A stretch of 64,000 nucleotides of DNA, taken from positions 85,420 to 149,419 of the forward strand of contig CAYTBT010000001.1 of assembly GCA_964436125.1 (NCBI GenBank), read 5' to 3'. Position 1 is the first letter of the stretch, and every line of letters begins with the position of its first letter. Below are positions 1 to 8,853 of the stretch, piece by piece. Under the pieces are notes generated by a model, which had not been told where the DNA came from, ran no database searches, and saw only the letters and a list, made by a program, of their open reading frames with translations. This DNA comes from CAYRFF01 sp964436125. GTDB taxonomy: Bacteria > Bacteroidota > Bacteroidia > Chitinophagales > Saprospiraceae. A program made the translations under genes and the position numbers.

Positions 1-1
1 G

Positions 2-1624
2 ATCGTAGAACTTTATACTGATAGTAAAAATGAGCTCCAGAAGCAAGCAAATGGAATCAAGGCCGGAATCATCGACAGAAAGATTATCAGATCTACAGAA
101 ATGCGAAATATCGCCAATTTAAAAGAGACTTACCTGCGCCTTTTCAATCTTATTGAGCCCAATATCGATGATCTCCATGGCGGACTGGGCAGTGCCCCTA
201 AATTTCCTATGCCTTCTGCATGGGAATGCCTGCTTCAATACCATGTTCTCACAGACCATAAACGAGTCTTGCCAGCTGTCACAAATACACTTACCCGGAT
301 GGCCACAGGAGGAATTTATGATCAGATCGGTGGCGGATTTGCTCGCTATGCAACGGATGTGGCATGGAGAATCCCACACTTTGAGAAAATGCTTTACGAC
401 AACGCGCAGCTCACTTCCCTGTATGCGCATGCTTATCAACTGACCAATGACCCGCTTTATGCTCACGTTGTTCACGATACTCTTGAATTTGTCGGTAGAG
501 AACTCACCGATCCCAATGGCGGTTTCTATTCCTCGCTCAATGCCGATAGCGAGGGAGAAGAAGGTAAATTTTATGTCTGGACAGAAGATGAAATAAAAAA
601 GCTTCTTTCACCGGAAGACTTTGAACTTATTAAGGATTATTACCACATCCGGGCAGATGGAAACTGGGAACAAGGGAAAAACATCCTCTTTCACAAGAAA
701 ATCGGGCCTGAGAATAAGAAGGGATTTGCCGAAAGGCATAATATCTCACAGGCTTCCTGGGATGAGAGCTTGAAGCGCATAAACTCCATCCTTTTTAAGG
801 CTCGTGAAAAGCGTATCAGACCTAGCACGGATAAGAAAATCCTCTGCTCCTGGAATGCACTGATGATAAAAGCTTATGTGAGTGCCTATCGAGCATTCAG
901 AGAAGAAAAATACCTCGATACCGCGATCAAAAATGCAGATTTTATCAAGAATAATCTTGCAAAAGAGGATGGCTCTCTATGGCGTAGCTTCATGGCCGGA
1001 AAGGCCGGCATCGATGCGATGCTAGATGATTATGCCTTGCTCGCAGATGCATATATCGCGCTCTATGAAGTGACATTCGATAAGAACTGGCTCGTGCAAG
1101 CCGATGCATTAACGCAATATGTTCTGCGCCATTTTACTGACGCACAGCATCATCTATTTTACTATACTGCCGCAGATGCTGATAATCTTTTTATGCGTTC
1201 TATGGATATCGATGACAATGTAATCCCCTCTTCCAATTCCGTTATAGCTCACGTCTTATATCGTCTGGGGACTTTCCTTGAGAATGTGGAATATCTACGC
1301 AGAGCTCGTAATATGGTAAGTACAGTTTTACCGATGCTTTCATCTGCTCCGGCATATTATGGCAACTGGGGACAAGTTCTGGGAATTATGCAAGAAGGTG
1401 CCGATGAGATAGCGATCATGGGCGATAAAGCATCTATACGGAGGGCTGAACTGCAGTCTCATTTCCTCCCTACAAGTCTTTATCTGGGAGGTAAAAAAGA
1501 GAATTTGCCACTTCTTGAGGGAAAGCTTATCCCGGGTAAAACAATTATTTATGTCTGTAAAAATAAAAACTGTAAGCTACCCGTAGAAGATGTTAATCAG
1601 GCCTTGAAACAATTGAATAATTAA
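2..1624 (+). CDS. YyaL/DUF255-family thioredoxin-domain protein, 3' part
   Basis: The reading frame is open from base 2, so the gene enters from the left edge and its start is missing; the internal ATG at 101 is not the real start. What remains (about 540 residues) matches the C-terminal alpha/alpha-barrel part of the YyaL/SSP411 family, whose N-terminal thioredoxin-like DUF255 domain would lie outside the window. Visible family features are the GGIYDQIGGGFARYATD stretch, HFEKMLYDNAQL, LCSWNALMIKAY and the AMLDDYALLADAYIALYE segment. The family is cytosolic with a poorly known enzymatic or redox role. Confidence 0.9.
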   Translation: MVELYTDSKNELQKQANGIKAGIIDRKIIRSTEMRNIANLKETYLRLFNLIEPNIDDLHGGLGSAPKFPMPSAWECLLQYHVLTDHKRVLPAVTNTLTRMATGGIYDQIGGGFARYATDVAWRIPHFEKMLYDNAQLTSLYAHAYQLTNDPLYAHVVHDTLEFVGRELTDPNGGFYSSLNADSEGEEGKFYVWTEDEIKKLLSPEDFELIKDYYHIRADGNWEQGKNILFHKKIGPENKKGFAERHNISQASWDESLKRINSILFKAREKRIRPSTDKKILCSWNALMIKAYVSAYRAFREEKYLDTAIKNADFIKNNLAKEDGSLWRSFMAGKAGIDAMLDDYALLADAYIALYEVTFDKNWLVQADALTQYVLRHFTDAQHHLFYYTAADADNLFMRSMDIDDNVIPSSNSVIAHVLYRLGTFLENVEYLRRARNMVSTVLPMLSSAPAYYGNWGQVLGIMQEGADEIAIMGDKASIRRAELQSHFLPTSLYLGGKKENLPLLEGKLIPGKTIIYVCKNKNCKLPVEDVNQALKQLNN

Positions 1625-1719
1625 AGTTCAAGCTCTACAATATTGCAGCAATCATTACGTTGCTATGTTGGTAGCTGATTCTGGCTTAATTTCCCATAAT
1701 TTTTATAAAAATACGATGA

Positions 1720-2883
1720 ATGAATCATAAGATCAAGGCACAAAAAATAAAATTAACCAGGCTTTTCAGAAGATTTACGGAAAGCGAGCGAACAGTAGGA
1801 CTCGTATTAGTTGCCTGTGCAGTAGTTTCCTTGATTTTAAGCAATTCATCGATCGGTGCCAGTTATACAGGATTTTTCCATACTGAGATAGCAGGTCATA
1901 GCCTAGAGCACTGGATTAACGATGGTCTGATGACAATTTTCTTTCTCCTCATCGGGCTGGAGCTTGAAAGGGAGATATACATCGGCGAATTATCACAGAT
2001 AAAGAATTCCGTTTTGCCGATAGTTGCTGCCATAGGAGGGATGCTAGTTCCGGCAGGCTTTTATCTCTGGTTCAATTTCGGTTCACCTACGCAATCGGGA
2101 GCCGGCATACCGATGGCGACGGATATCGCATTTGCCCTCGGAATTCTTTCCCTGGTCGGAAGCAAGGTGCCCGCCTCCCTGAAAGTCTTTTTAACCGCAC
2201 TTGCCGTAATCGATGACCTCGGCGCCATCCTGATTATCGCGATTTTTTATACCAATGATTTATCCTGGGCAGCGCTCGGTATCGCCATGGGAATATTTGT
2301 CGTATTATTGATCTTAAATAGGCTGAAAGTGCGCAATCTCATCCCCTATCTCCTCGGTGGCGTCGCAATGTGGTACTTTATGCTTCATTCCGGTGTTCAT
2401 GCAACGATAACGGGTGTTTTACTGGCATTTGCAATCCCCTTTGGAAATGGTGATAAAAAATCTACATCGTACATCTTACAAGATTTCTTACATAAACCTG
2501 TAGCATTTATTATTCTTCCCATATTTGCTTTCGCAAATACCGCTATCATCCTCAGCGGAAGCTTCAGTGAGCTTGTCACCATGAACTACAGTCTCGGGAT
2601 AATTACCGGATTATTGCTCGGCAAACCGATCGGCATTTTCCTCTTTTCTTTCCTTGCGGTAAGCATCGGCTTGTGTAAATTACCGAGGAATGTAAACTGG
2701 CCTTCTCTTGCCAGCGTAGGGTTTCTCGGCGGCATAGGTTTTACTATGTCTATCTTTATCACTCTGCTCGCATTTAAAGATCCTCTCGTAATCAATAATG
2801 CCAAGCTTATAATTCTCATCGCGTCGAGTATGGCAGGGATATTGGGGTATTCATTCTTGAAGCTTAGCTTGAAGCGTAACTAA
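1720..2883 (+). CDS. nhaA: Na+/H+ antiporter NhaA
   Basis: The 387-residue product has the length and motifs of NhaA, the inner-membrane electrogenic exchanger that expels Na+ in exchange for H+. The ion-binding aspartate pair is visible in AVIDDLGAILIIAIFY, and the earlier PMATDIAFALG motif is intact; about 12 hydrophobic segments can be read. The N-terminus is slightly extended and basic. It is monocistronic, following the YyaL gene by 95 bp on the same strand and facing a convergent secreted-protein gene. Confidence 0.95.
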   Translation: MNHKIKAQKIKLTRLFRRFTESERTVGLVLVACAVVSLILSNSSIGASYTGFFHTEIAGHSLEHWINDGLMTIFFLLIGLELEREIYIGELSQIKNSVLPIVAAIGGMLVPAGFYLWFNFGSPTQSGAGIPMATDIAFALGILSLVGSKVPASLKVFLTALAVIDDLGAILIIAIFYTNDLSWAALGIAMGIFVVLLILNRLKVRNLIPYLLGGVAMWYFMLHSGVHATITGVLLAFAIPFGNGDKKSTSYILQDFLHKPVAFIILPIFAFANTAIILSGSFSELVTMNYSLGIITGLLLGKPIGIFLFSFLAVSIGLCKLPRNVNWPSLASVGFLGGIGFTMSIFITLLAFKDPLVINNAKLIILIASSMAGILGYSFLKLSLKRN

Positions 2884-3015
2884 TGCCTGCGTACTCATAA
2901 GATTTAGCCCAGTTTATACTTCCCATGGACACACGCAGTCGGTCCCTTGCAAAGACGCGAAAAAATTGAGCAAAATCACCTCCTATTTGATAAGCTTATG
3001 GAGAAATTATTGAAA

Positions 3016-5043
3016 TCACCAGCCACCGGCCTTGATAAATTTCTTATATATTATCCTACTATCTCCGCGGAACTTGAGAATATAAATTCCCGGCTTTAAG
3101 AAAGAGATATCCAGGCTTGTGTTTCCCTCCCATTTGCCCAATGGCAGTATCTCATTTCCATTGATGTCATACAGGGCATAACTATGTACATTGATTTCTT
3201 GCAATTCATCAGCTTGAATGTTCAGGTAATCCGTACAGGGATTGGGAAAGAGAGAAATTTTCTTCACTATGGCGTCTTCGGTGGCCGTGCGTTTCACTTG
3301 AATTCTTTTCTGAATCGTATCACTCCCGCATGCATTATCCCGTATATGAGTAATCGTGTAAGTCCCATTTTCCATATAATGATTGCTCGATATGACGCCT
3401 GTGCCACGACTCCCATCCCCAAAGTCCCAGATATAGCTTGATGTCCGATACCGCGGTGGAAGAAAGTCTTCCGTGTACATAGATTCTACCGTAATCGTCC
3501 CTTCATTCAGGGTGTAGGTAAAATCGGCGATAGGGGAAGGCAATACGGTAAATAATGGGTCAAATACCATGCTTCGGTCATATATTTTCCTCGTTACGGG
3601 GTCAAAGAATTCATATTCTACACTTCCTGCATACATGCCGGACCAATCCAATTCTATTGTTATCGTATCTCCATAGATCGGCCGCACACTGTGTTCAGGG
3701 ATATGCCATATCACATAAATCATTGTATCGTGTTTTGCTACCAATGTTAAAATTGAATCGTCGATGCATAATGGTGGATCGGGATGAAAGAGGATTTCCC
3801 CGGACAATCTGGGCTTCACAAATATCTCAAATTCTTCATATCGGAAGTCACAAGCGCCATAGAAGCTTGCGGATACCGTGATCGTACCGGATATTTCATA
3901 GTGATGTGTGGGATTGAACTCAGTCGAGTGCGTACCATCCCCAAAGTCCCAATATACGGCTTGTACATTTTCCAGCGTATTGTTGATTTGTAAGGTTTTA
4001 TCCTCGAGAGTATAATTGATTGACGCTTCCACAAATTCGCCTTCTTTTACCTCCAGGAATAAGTGATAAGGACGTTCACAGTCATCGGTCGGTGACGAGG
4101 TGACAAATTCATATTCGTAAGTTCCGACGCCCAGTGTTGAGCTTTCCAGAACGGTATCTCTGAAAGTATAATCATAGCCGATACATATACTATCATGTAT
4201 GATTTTTACACCTGGATCAGCAAAGTAGTATCTTCTGCAATGAAAAGCAGAAGTATCACAATTATTTGCGGAAGCTACACATACTTGAAAACTCTGAGAA
4301 AACCGAAATAAGCTATCAATCGTAATGCAAGAACTATCGCTTGTTACCTGTATCGTATCACCGTCGGGCAAGGCCCATAAAACATAGGCGACAGAGGCCG
4401 GGAGATTCTCGGTACATAAATCAATCGCTTTCGCTCCACTACATATTGAATCATTCCCCACAAATTCCGGAAGCTGTAGTGGTGCCGCCTGAATTGTATC
4501 CGGCAATTGCGGCGGACTTATATTGCCTTGTTGAATTGTGAAAACAGCATCGCATATCGATCCACTGCAGCCATCAATCACAGCGTAATACATCTTCCCG
4601 GGAACAGTAGTAAATGTGTAGCTTTTCTTATCATCAAAGCAACTACAATCTCCCGCGATAGCAGTTAATCCTTTCACTCCTCGGAGCTTACATTTAGGAT
4701 TTCCGGTGAAAATAGAAAATTGTCCCGTCCCGGATCCACCGATACAAGTTAAAAACTCAACGCTGACAGTTAGGCTCGTATCTGCGGCAATAAATGCAAT
4801 CCAATGCGGATCGTCTAGACTACACTCATTTACCGCTCCCGGATACGGATATGATCCCGAGCTCTGTTCCATTTCTATCAAATAAGAATTAGTTGTGCTT
4901 ACATCGCAGATCGGATAAGCATCGCAAGGTAGATAGCTTGTCGGAATAGTACTCTGGGCAATTAAATTACTGTTACTTATAGAAAACGCAATGCATAAAG
5001 AGGCAATTATTACTTTAAAAGGAGAGGCGACATAAGCTTTCAT
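3016..5043 (-). CDS. Secreted PKD-domain protein with T9SS type A sorting domain
   Basis: The 675-residue protein starts with a signal peptide (hydrophobic core to about residue 29). Two PKD-type folds are marked by YWDFGDGTHS (about residues 340-410) and YIWDFGDGSRG (about 505-585). The last ~75 residues (ISLFPNPCTDYLNIQ, YALYDINGNEI, LKPGIYILKF) form a type A C-terminal domain that targets cargo to the type IX secretion system, so the protein is exported across the outer membrane and anchored or released. The N-terminal 300 residues are cysteine-rich with no enzyme motif recognised; an adhesin or matrix role is inference. A TTTGCGNAAGCT motif copy lies inside it at 4266-4277. Confidence 0.9.
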   Translation of the reverse strand: MKAYVASPFKVIIASLCIAFSISNSNLIAQSTIPTSYLPCDAYPICDVSTTNSYLIEMEQSSGSYPYPGAVNECSLDDPHWIAFIAADTSLTVSVEFLTCIGGSGTGQFSIFTGNPKCKLRGVKGLTAIAGDCSCFDDKKSYTFTTVPGKMYYAVIDGCSGSICDAVFTIQQGNISPPQLPDTIQAAPLQLPEFVGNDSICSGAKAIDLCTENLPASVAYVLWALPDGDTIQVTSDSSCITIDSLFRFSQSFQVCVASANNCDTSAFHCRRYYFADPGVKIIHDSICIGYDYTFRDTVLESSTLGVGTYEYEFVTSSPTDDCERPYHLFLEVKEGEFVEASINYTLEDKTLQINNTLENVQAVYWDFGDGTHSTEFNPTHHYEISGTITVSASFYGACDFRYEEFEIFVKPRLSGEILFHPDPPLCIDDSILTLVAKHDTMIYVIWHIPEHSVRPIYGDTITIELDWSGMYAGSVEYEFFDPVTRKIYDRSMVFDPLFTVLPSPIADFTYTLNEGTITVESMYTEDFLPPRYRTSSYIWDFGDGSRGTGVISSNHYMENGTYTITHIRDNACGSDTIQKRIQVKRTATEDAIVKKISLFPNPCTDYLNIQADELQEINVHSYALYDINGNEILPLGKWEGNTSLDISFLKPGIYILKFRGDSRIIYKKFIKAGGW
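4266..4277 (+). repeat. TTTGCGNAAGCT motif, N=G
   Basis: Exact copy within the PKD gene, antisense to it. Confidence 0.9.
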
Positions 5044-5561
5044 GTGTGGTATATCTTTTGATAATTTATATATCTCGGTAAGTTAACTATTTACAGAATA
5101 TTATCCAAATCTTGTGTAGAAAACCAGTAAAAGACCTACCCGGCAACCCGTAGTGAAATTGATGGCAATGTTGCAATAATCGCCTATCTCAATTATGTAT
5201 CACCCAAAACGTGCAATAGAAATATGACTGAGAGTAGTTCTGGCTTGCCATGATCAGGTTGACTAAATGTCAAGCTGTCGAAGGATCCGCCTACGGCGGA
5301 CTAAAGACCGAGCTCTTACGAATAGCTAGAATCAGGAATACTTCCAGCCTTGGGCATGAGGCGGTCATTAGCCCTTCTCGGGCGGATCTTTCATCATTAA
5401 TTTCTATATGTGCGCCTCCGGTAGAATGCATAAATTGGGTAGTGATTGACTGTAGCCTATTTACTAAGCCGGGAAATGGATTAAACAAGAAACAGTAATC
5501 TAGGATGAATATGTTTTCTTAATTCTGATTACATTGCATTGCATAACAGAAATACCAGGAT
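5044..5561. other. Intergenic stretch with dispersed repeat copy A
   Basis: No gene is supported here. Bases about 5196-5500 form one of three related imperfect repeats (others near 31.45 and 35.2 kb). Inside is the small palindrome TCCGCC-TAC-GGCGGA (5286-5300), capped on the minus strand by a GTA triloop. Confidence 0.6.
5196..5500 (+). repeat. Dispersed repeat, copy A
   Basis: Shares with the 35.2 kb copy the order CCCAAAACRTGCAAT, TATGAYTGAGAG, TTGACT, AAGCTGTCGAAGGAT; shares with the 31.45 kb copy GGATCCGCCTMCGGCGGACT, AAAGACCGAGCTC and, further on, TGTGCGCCTC. The copies are diverged by substitutions and indels; no coding product is recognised in any of them. Confidence 0.65.
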
Positions 5562-6494
5562 TTGCTTGATAAGATTTTATATTATTCTATTGTACTTCCC
5601 GTGTCACGATTACCTATGGGAGCAATTTCCCTATTTGCGGACCTGCTATATATCGTATTTCGATATATATGGCCTTATAGAGAAAAGGTAATTTCTGACA
5701 ACCTGAAACGTGCCTTTCCATCATTAAGCTCAATGGAACGAAGGGAAATCAAGCTTCAATATTATCGCTATTTATCTAATTTAGTCATCGAATCCATTAA
5801 AAATTTATCTGTATCGGAAGACGAGCTGCTCGATAGGTTGCGCGTAAAAAACCCTGAGCTTATGCAAGAACTTTATGCAGCAGATCGCAATGTAATTCTC
5901 TTATCTTCACACTTTAATAATTGGGAGTTTCTTATAAAAGGGCTAAGCTTGTTATTTCCCTTTAAAGCAATAGGTGTAGGAAAACCATTGACTAAGAGAT
6001 TTTGGGATAAGAAAATTAATGAAGGTCGGGAATGTTTTGGGATGCACGTCGTCAATACTTGCAATTACAAGGAGATAATTACTGAAAATCCTGACAAATT
6101 AAATACAGTTCTCGTATTAAATGATCAATCACCGGGCAAAAATGAAAACTGTTATTGGACTAAATTTCTGAATCAGGATACTGCCTTTTATTTTGGCGCT
6201 GAGGTAATGGCTAATAAGTTCAATTATGCCGTAGTTCATGCAATAATACGCCGGAAACAGAAAGCTTATTATGAAATCGAATTAAAACTCCTGACAGATA
6301 CGCCACGAGAAGAAGAATATGGGTTCATCACGAGAACATATATAGAACAACTCGAAGAGTGCATTATAGCAGATCCACAGTATTGGGTATGGTCTCATAG
6401 AAGATGGAAAAAGGATCTTCCAGACAATTTAGAGGAGTTAAAACAACAACATCAAGAGCGATTTATCCAGAAATTCAGAACCAAGTCACAATGA
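5562..6494 (+). CDS. LpxL/HtrB-type lysophospholipid acyltransferase
   Basis: The 310-residue product belongs to the bacterial lipid A acyltransferase family, which adds a secondary acyl chain to lipid A precursors at the inner membrane. The catalytic H-x4-E motif is seen in SSHFNNWEFLIKGL (about residue 115), followed by DQSPGKNENCYWTKFLNQ, the substrate-binding stretch with conserved phenylalanine. The N-terminus carries one hydrophobic segment. The start chosen is TTG at 5562; the first ATG would be residue 19 and would cut the membrane segment. It could alternatively act on ornithine lipids. Confidence 0.85.
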   Translation: MLDKILYYSIVLPVSRLPMGAISLFADLLYIVFRYIWPYREKVISDNLKRAFPSLSSMERREIKLQYYRYLSNLVIESIKNLSVSEDELLDRLRVKNPELMQELYAADRNVILLSSHFNNWEFLIKGLSLLFPFKAIGVGKPLTKRFWDKKINEGRECFGMHVVNTCNYKEIITENPDKLNTVLVLNDQSPGKNENCYWTKFLNQDTAFYFGAEVMANKFNYAVVHAIIRRKQKAYYEIELKLLTDTPREEEYGFITRTYIEQLEECIIADPQYWVWSHRRWKKDLPDNLEELKQQHQERFIQKFRTKSQ

Positions 6495-6636
6495 ATAAAA
6501 ACCTATTCACCATTCAATGGAGGCTTTTAAGTTATTATTCATCCTGGCCCCTTGACTTTTGGCAAGTCGGTGAGCCTTGACCCAGCAGGCAATAAATGCA
6601 ATCGAGTTATCCTGATACGAACTTAAGAAATCAAAT

Positions 6637-7311
6637 TCATCGATTTGGTTTCTTGAGGTCAACACGCATTTTATCCTCCCATTTCCGCGGATTATTGATG
6701 ATGTACCGTTTGATATTGTGGTAGGCACGTCGGTTGAGAATGATGTGATCGTGGTAATCAGATTGCCAATTTTTACGACCTGGTGTATTATTTAGAATAT
6801 TGATTTGTTTTGATACAATCATTTTTAATTTTCCCATAACCTTGGGAATAATCATTCTCCTGCGGAATTTACGGTATTGTTTAATTTCATCTGTGGTAGG
6901 TTCATAATCCGGATTATGCCACCATCGTTTTATTGGTAAGGGTGATGAATATAGAGGCAATTCATGAATTGCCTCTATATCATCACCATGAATTTCCTCT
7001 ATTATTATATCACCACCACACATACCATTATCATAATCATAATCCCCCAATTCCACAATCATATGGATATGATCGGGCATAATAACCCATTCATCCAAAA
7101 TGACACGTCTGTGATAGGTAGGTATATTCAGGATTTCAGATTTCAGGATTTTCCCTTCAGGGGACAATATCATTTCTGCATTGACAACCTTTCCTAGCAT
7201 CCGTTCTCTATTCTGAATACAAACGGTCAGATAATATTGGCCGGGTGCAGAATAATTCCACCATATACAGCGATTGGATTCGACGCGGTATTTGTTCTTG
7301 AAGAGTGTCAT
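6637..7311 (-). CDS. RAYT-like Y1 transposase (IS200/IS605 superfamily)
   Basis: The 224-residue protein has the single-domain Y1 transposase fold: N-terminal RVESNRCIWWNYSAPGQYYLTVCIQN, the metal-binding HxH motif in MPDHIHMIVEL (about residue 80) and a C-terminal ILNRRAYHNIKRYIINNPRKW helix typical of RAYTs; the probable catalytic tyrosine is in the SDYHDHI stretch. RAYTs are domesticated relatives of IS200 transposases that act on REP-type hairpins. Hairpins lie on both sides (7386-7482, 6626-6652) and a perfect 32-bp palindrome lies inside the gene (6949-6980). No full insertion-sequence ends were identified. Confidence 0.88.
   Translation of the reverse strand: MTLFKNKYRVESNRCIWWNYSAPGQYYLTVCIQNRERMLGKVVNAEMILSPEGKILKSEILNIPTYHRRVILDEWVIMPDHIHMIVELGDYDYDNGMCGGDIIIEEIHGDDIEAIHELPLYSSPLPIKRWWHNPDYEPTTDEIKQYRKFRRRMIIPKVMGKLKMIVSKQINILNNTPGRKNWQSDYHDHIILNRRAYHNIKRYIINNPRKWEDKMRVDLKKPNR
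6949..6980. repeat. Perfect 32-bp palindrome inside the RAYT gene
   Basis: Both 16-base halves are exact reverse complements (ATATAGAGGCAATTCA in the left half). It keeps the RAYT frame, coding for the IEAIHELPLYSS stretch in the variable linker after the HxH motif. GATG/CATC flanks extend the stem with a one-base bulge. Confidence 0.9.
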
Positions 7312-7385
7312 TTACCGGTTAGTGTCGTATGCGTGGTGTTATGTGTCGGGGAATTCAAGAATTGTTGAAATATTGTGCTGTTGCG

Positions 7386-7432
7386 GTCATCGGTTAAATC
7401 AAATTCAATGAATTTGATCCATAACCGATGAC
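7386..7432. repeat. Nested hairpin upstream of RAYT
   Basis: Outer arms GTCATCGGTTA (7386-7396) and TAACCGATGAC (7422-7432) are exact inverted repeats; inner arms ATCAAATTC (7398-7406) and GAATTTGAT (7410-7418) are also exact. It fits a REP-like element adjacent to its transposase. Confidence 0.8.
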
Positions 7433-7482
7433 TCTATTTCCTGAGATCGTTAAATGCAGACATTGCAATCGCAGGAAATAGA
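7433..7482. repeat. Second hairpin upstream of RAYT
   Basis: Arms TCTATTTCCTG (7433-7443) and CAGGAAATAGA (7472-7482) are exact inverted repeats and directly abut the preceding hairpin, forming a REP doublet between the divergent RAYT and MATE genes. Confidence 0.75.
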
Positions 7483-7549
7483 ATAATGAACCACCTCATC
7501 CCCACAATCTCCCGGAAAAATCCCACATTTGTGGAAGCAAAACAAAGGT

Positions 7550-8851
7550 ATGTCTAAACTCAATCGCGAATTACTCAAGCTCGCCATCCCCAATATCATC
7601 AGCAATATATCCTTGCCGCTGTTGAGCACCGTGGATACGGCATTGATGGGACATCTGTCGGGCTTGTATCTCGGGGCGATAGGCTTGGGCGCGATGATAT
7701 TTAACTTCTTTTACTGGAACTTCGGTTTCTTGAGGATGAGTACAACGGGATTCGTGGCACAATCCTTCGGGGCAAAGGATGCCTCGCAGATCATCGGCCA
7801 TCTAGCACGGGCATTGATTGTGGCGCTTATCCTGGCACTGCTTATTTTAAGTATGCAATCACCGATAATCAACATTTCCTTACAACTCTTGAATGCAAGC
7901 AGCGAGCAGATTCCGTTGATTATGGAATACTATGGCATACGGATATGGGCAGCGCCGGCAAGCCTATGTTTATTTGTCTTTCTTGGATGGTTCTTCGGGA
8001 TGCAGAATTCCAGGATACCGCTCGTACTCACCATTATCATCAACATCACCAATATCGCCATGAGCTCATATCTCGTCCTCGTGAAGGAAATGGGAATCGC
8101 CGGAGCGGCTTATGGCACGATAATAGCGCAATATGTCGGCATAATTACAGCTATCTTTTTTCTCCTTTATTTTTATCGGGATTACCTTCATCACTTAAAG
8201 AAAGAAGCCATTTTTAAGATAAAGGCCTACGGCCGCTTCTTTGTCATCAACAGAGACATATTTCTCCGGACAATATCGCTTACACTGGCATTCGGGTTCT
8301 TTTACAGTCAGAGTGCGGCCGCCGGAGCGCTCGTCCTCGCTGCCAATGTCGTTCTCATTCAATTTCTCAACTGGATGTCCTACGGCATAGACGGATTTGC
8401 TTACGCAGCAGAATCTCTGGTCGGCAAATACCACGGAGCAAAGGATAGAGATAACACGCGGCGCGCCATCCGCTACAGTTTCTACTGGGGAGCCGGTCTC
8501 GCAATCCTGTATGCAGTCCTTTACGGCTTTGGCGGATACAATTTATTGTATATATTTACAGACGATCCGGATGTAATTCAAGCCGCCGACAAGATGCTTA
8601 TATGGATGTTTTGGGTACCGATCATCGGCTTTGCCTGTTATATCTGGGATGGAGTATTTATAGGACTCACAGCAAGTAAAGCTATGCGCAATACTATGTT
8701 TCTCGCCCTCGCCTTTTATCTTCTCAGCTGGTATCTTCTGGCTGATAATTATCCTATTCACGGTCTTTGGGGCGCATTTCTCATCTTTCTCGGCGCACGC
8801 GGGCTATTTCAATCGCTGTGGTTCAACTATTACGGATTACAATTGAAATAA
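7550..8851 (+). CDS. MATE family multidrug exporter (DinF-like)
   Basis: About 433 residues with 12 hydrophobic segments and the MATE signature near the start (LAIPNIISNISLPLLSTVDTALMG). Such proteins export cationic drugs or metabolites across the inner membrane using Na+ or H+ gradients; the substrate is not predictable. ATG at 7550 is preferred to an in-frame TTG at 7529 because the latter lies within a variant copy of the dispersed TTTGYGNAAGC motif. The stop is 2 bases before the next gene's start, so the two are probably co-transcribed. Confidence 0.9.
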   Translation: MSKLNRELLKLAIPNIISNISLPLLSTVDTALMGHLSGLYLGAIGLGAMIFNFFYWNFGFLRMSTTGFVAQSFGAKDASQIIGHLARALIVALILALLILSMQSPIINISLQLLNASSEQIPLIMEYYGIRIWAAPASLCLFVFLGWFFGMQNSRIPLVLTIIINITNIAMSSYLVLVKEMGIAGAAYGTIIAQYVGIITAIFFLLYFYRDYLHHLKKEAIFKIKAYGRFFVINRDIFLRTISLTLAFGFFYSQSAAAGALVLAANVVLIQFLNWMSYGIDGFAYAAESLVGKYHGAKDRDNTRRAIRYSFYWGAGLAILYAVLYGFGGYNLLYIFTDDPDVIQAADKMLIWMFWVPIIGFACYIWDGVFIGLTASKAMRNTMFLALAFYLLSWYLLADNYPIHGLWGAFLIFLGARGLFQSLWFNYYGLQLK

Positions 8852-8853
8852 GT

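Noticed and set aside
5291..5488. Minus-strand frame of 65 codons in repeat copy A
   Set aside because: The equivalent frame is broken in copies B and C; no similarity recognised.
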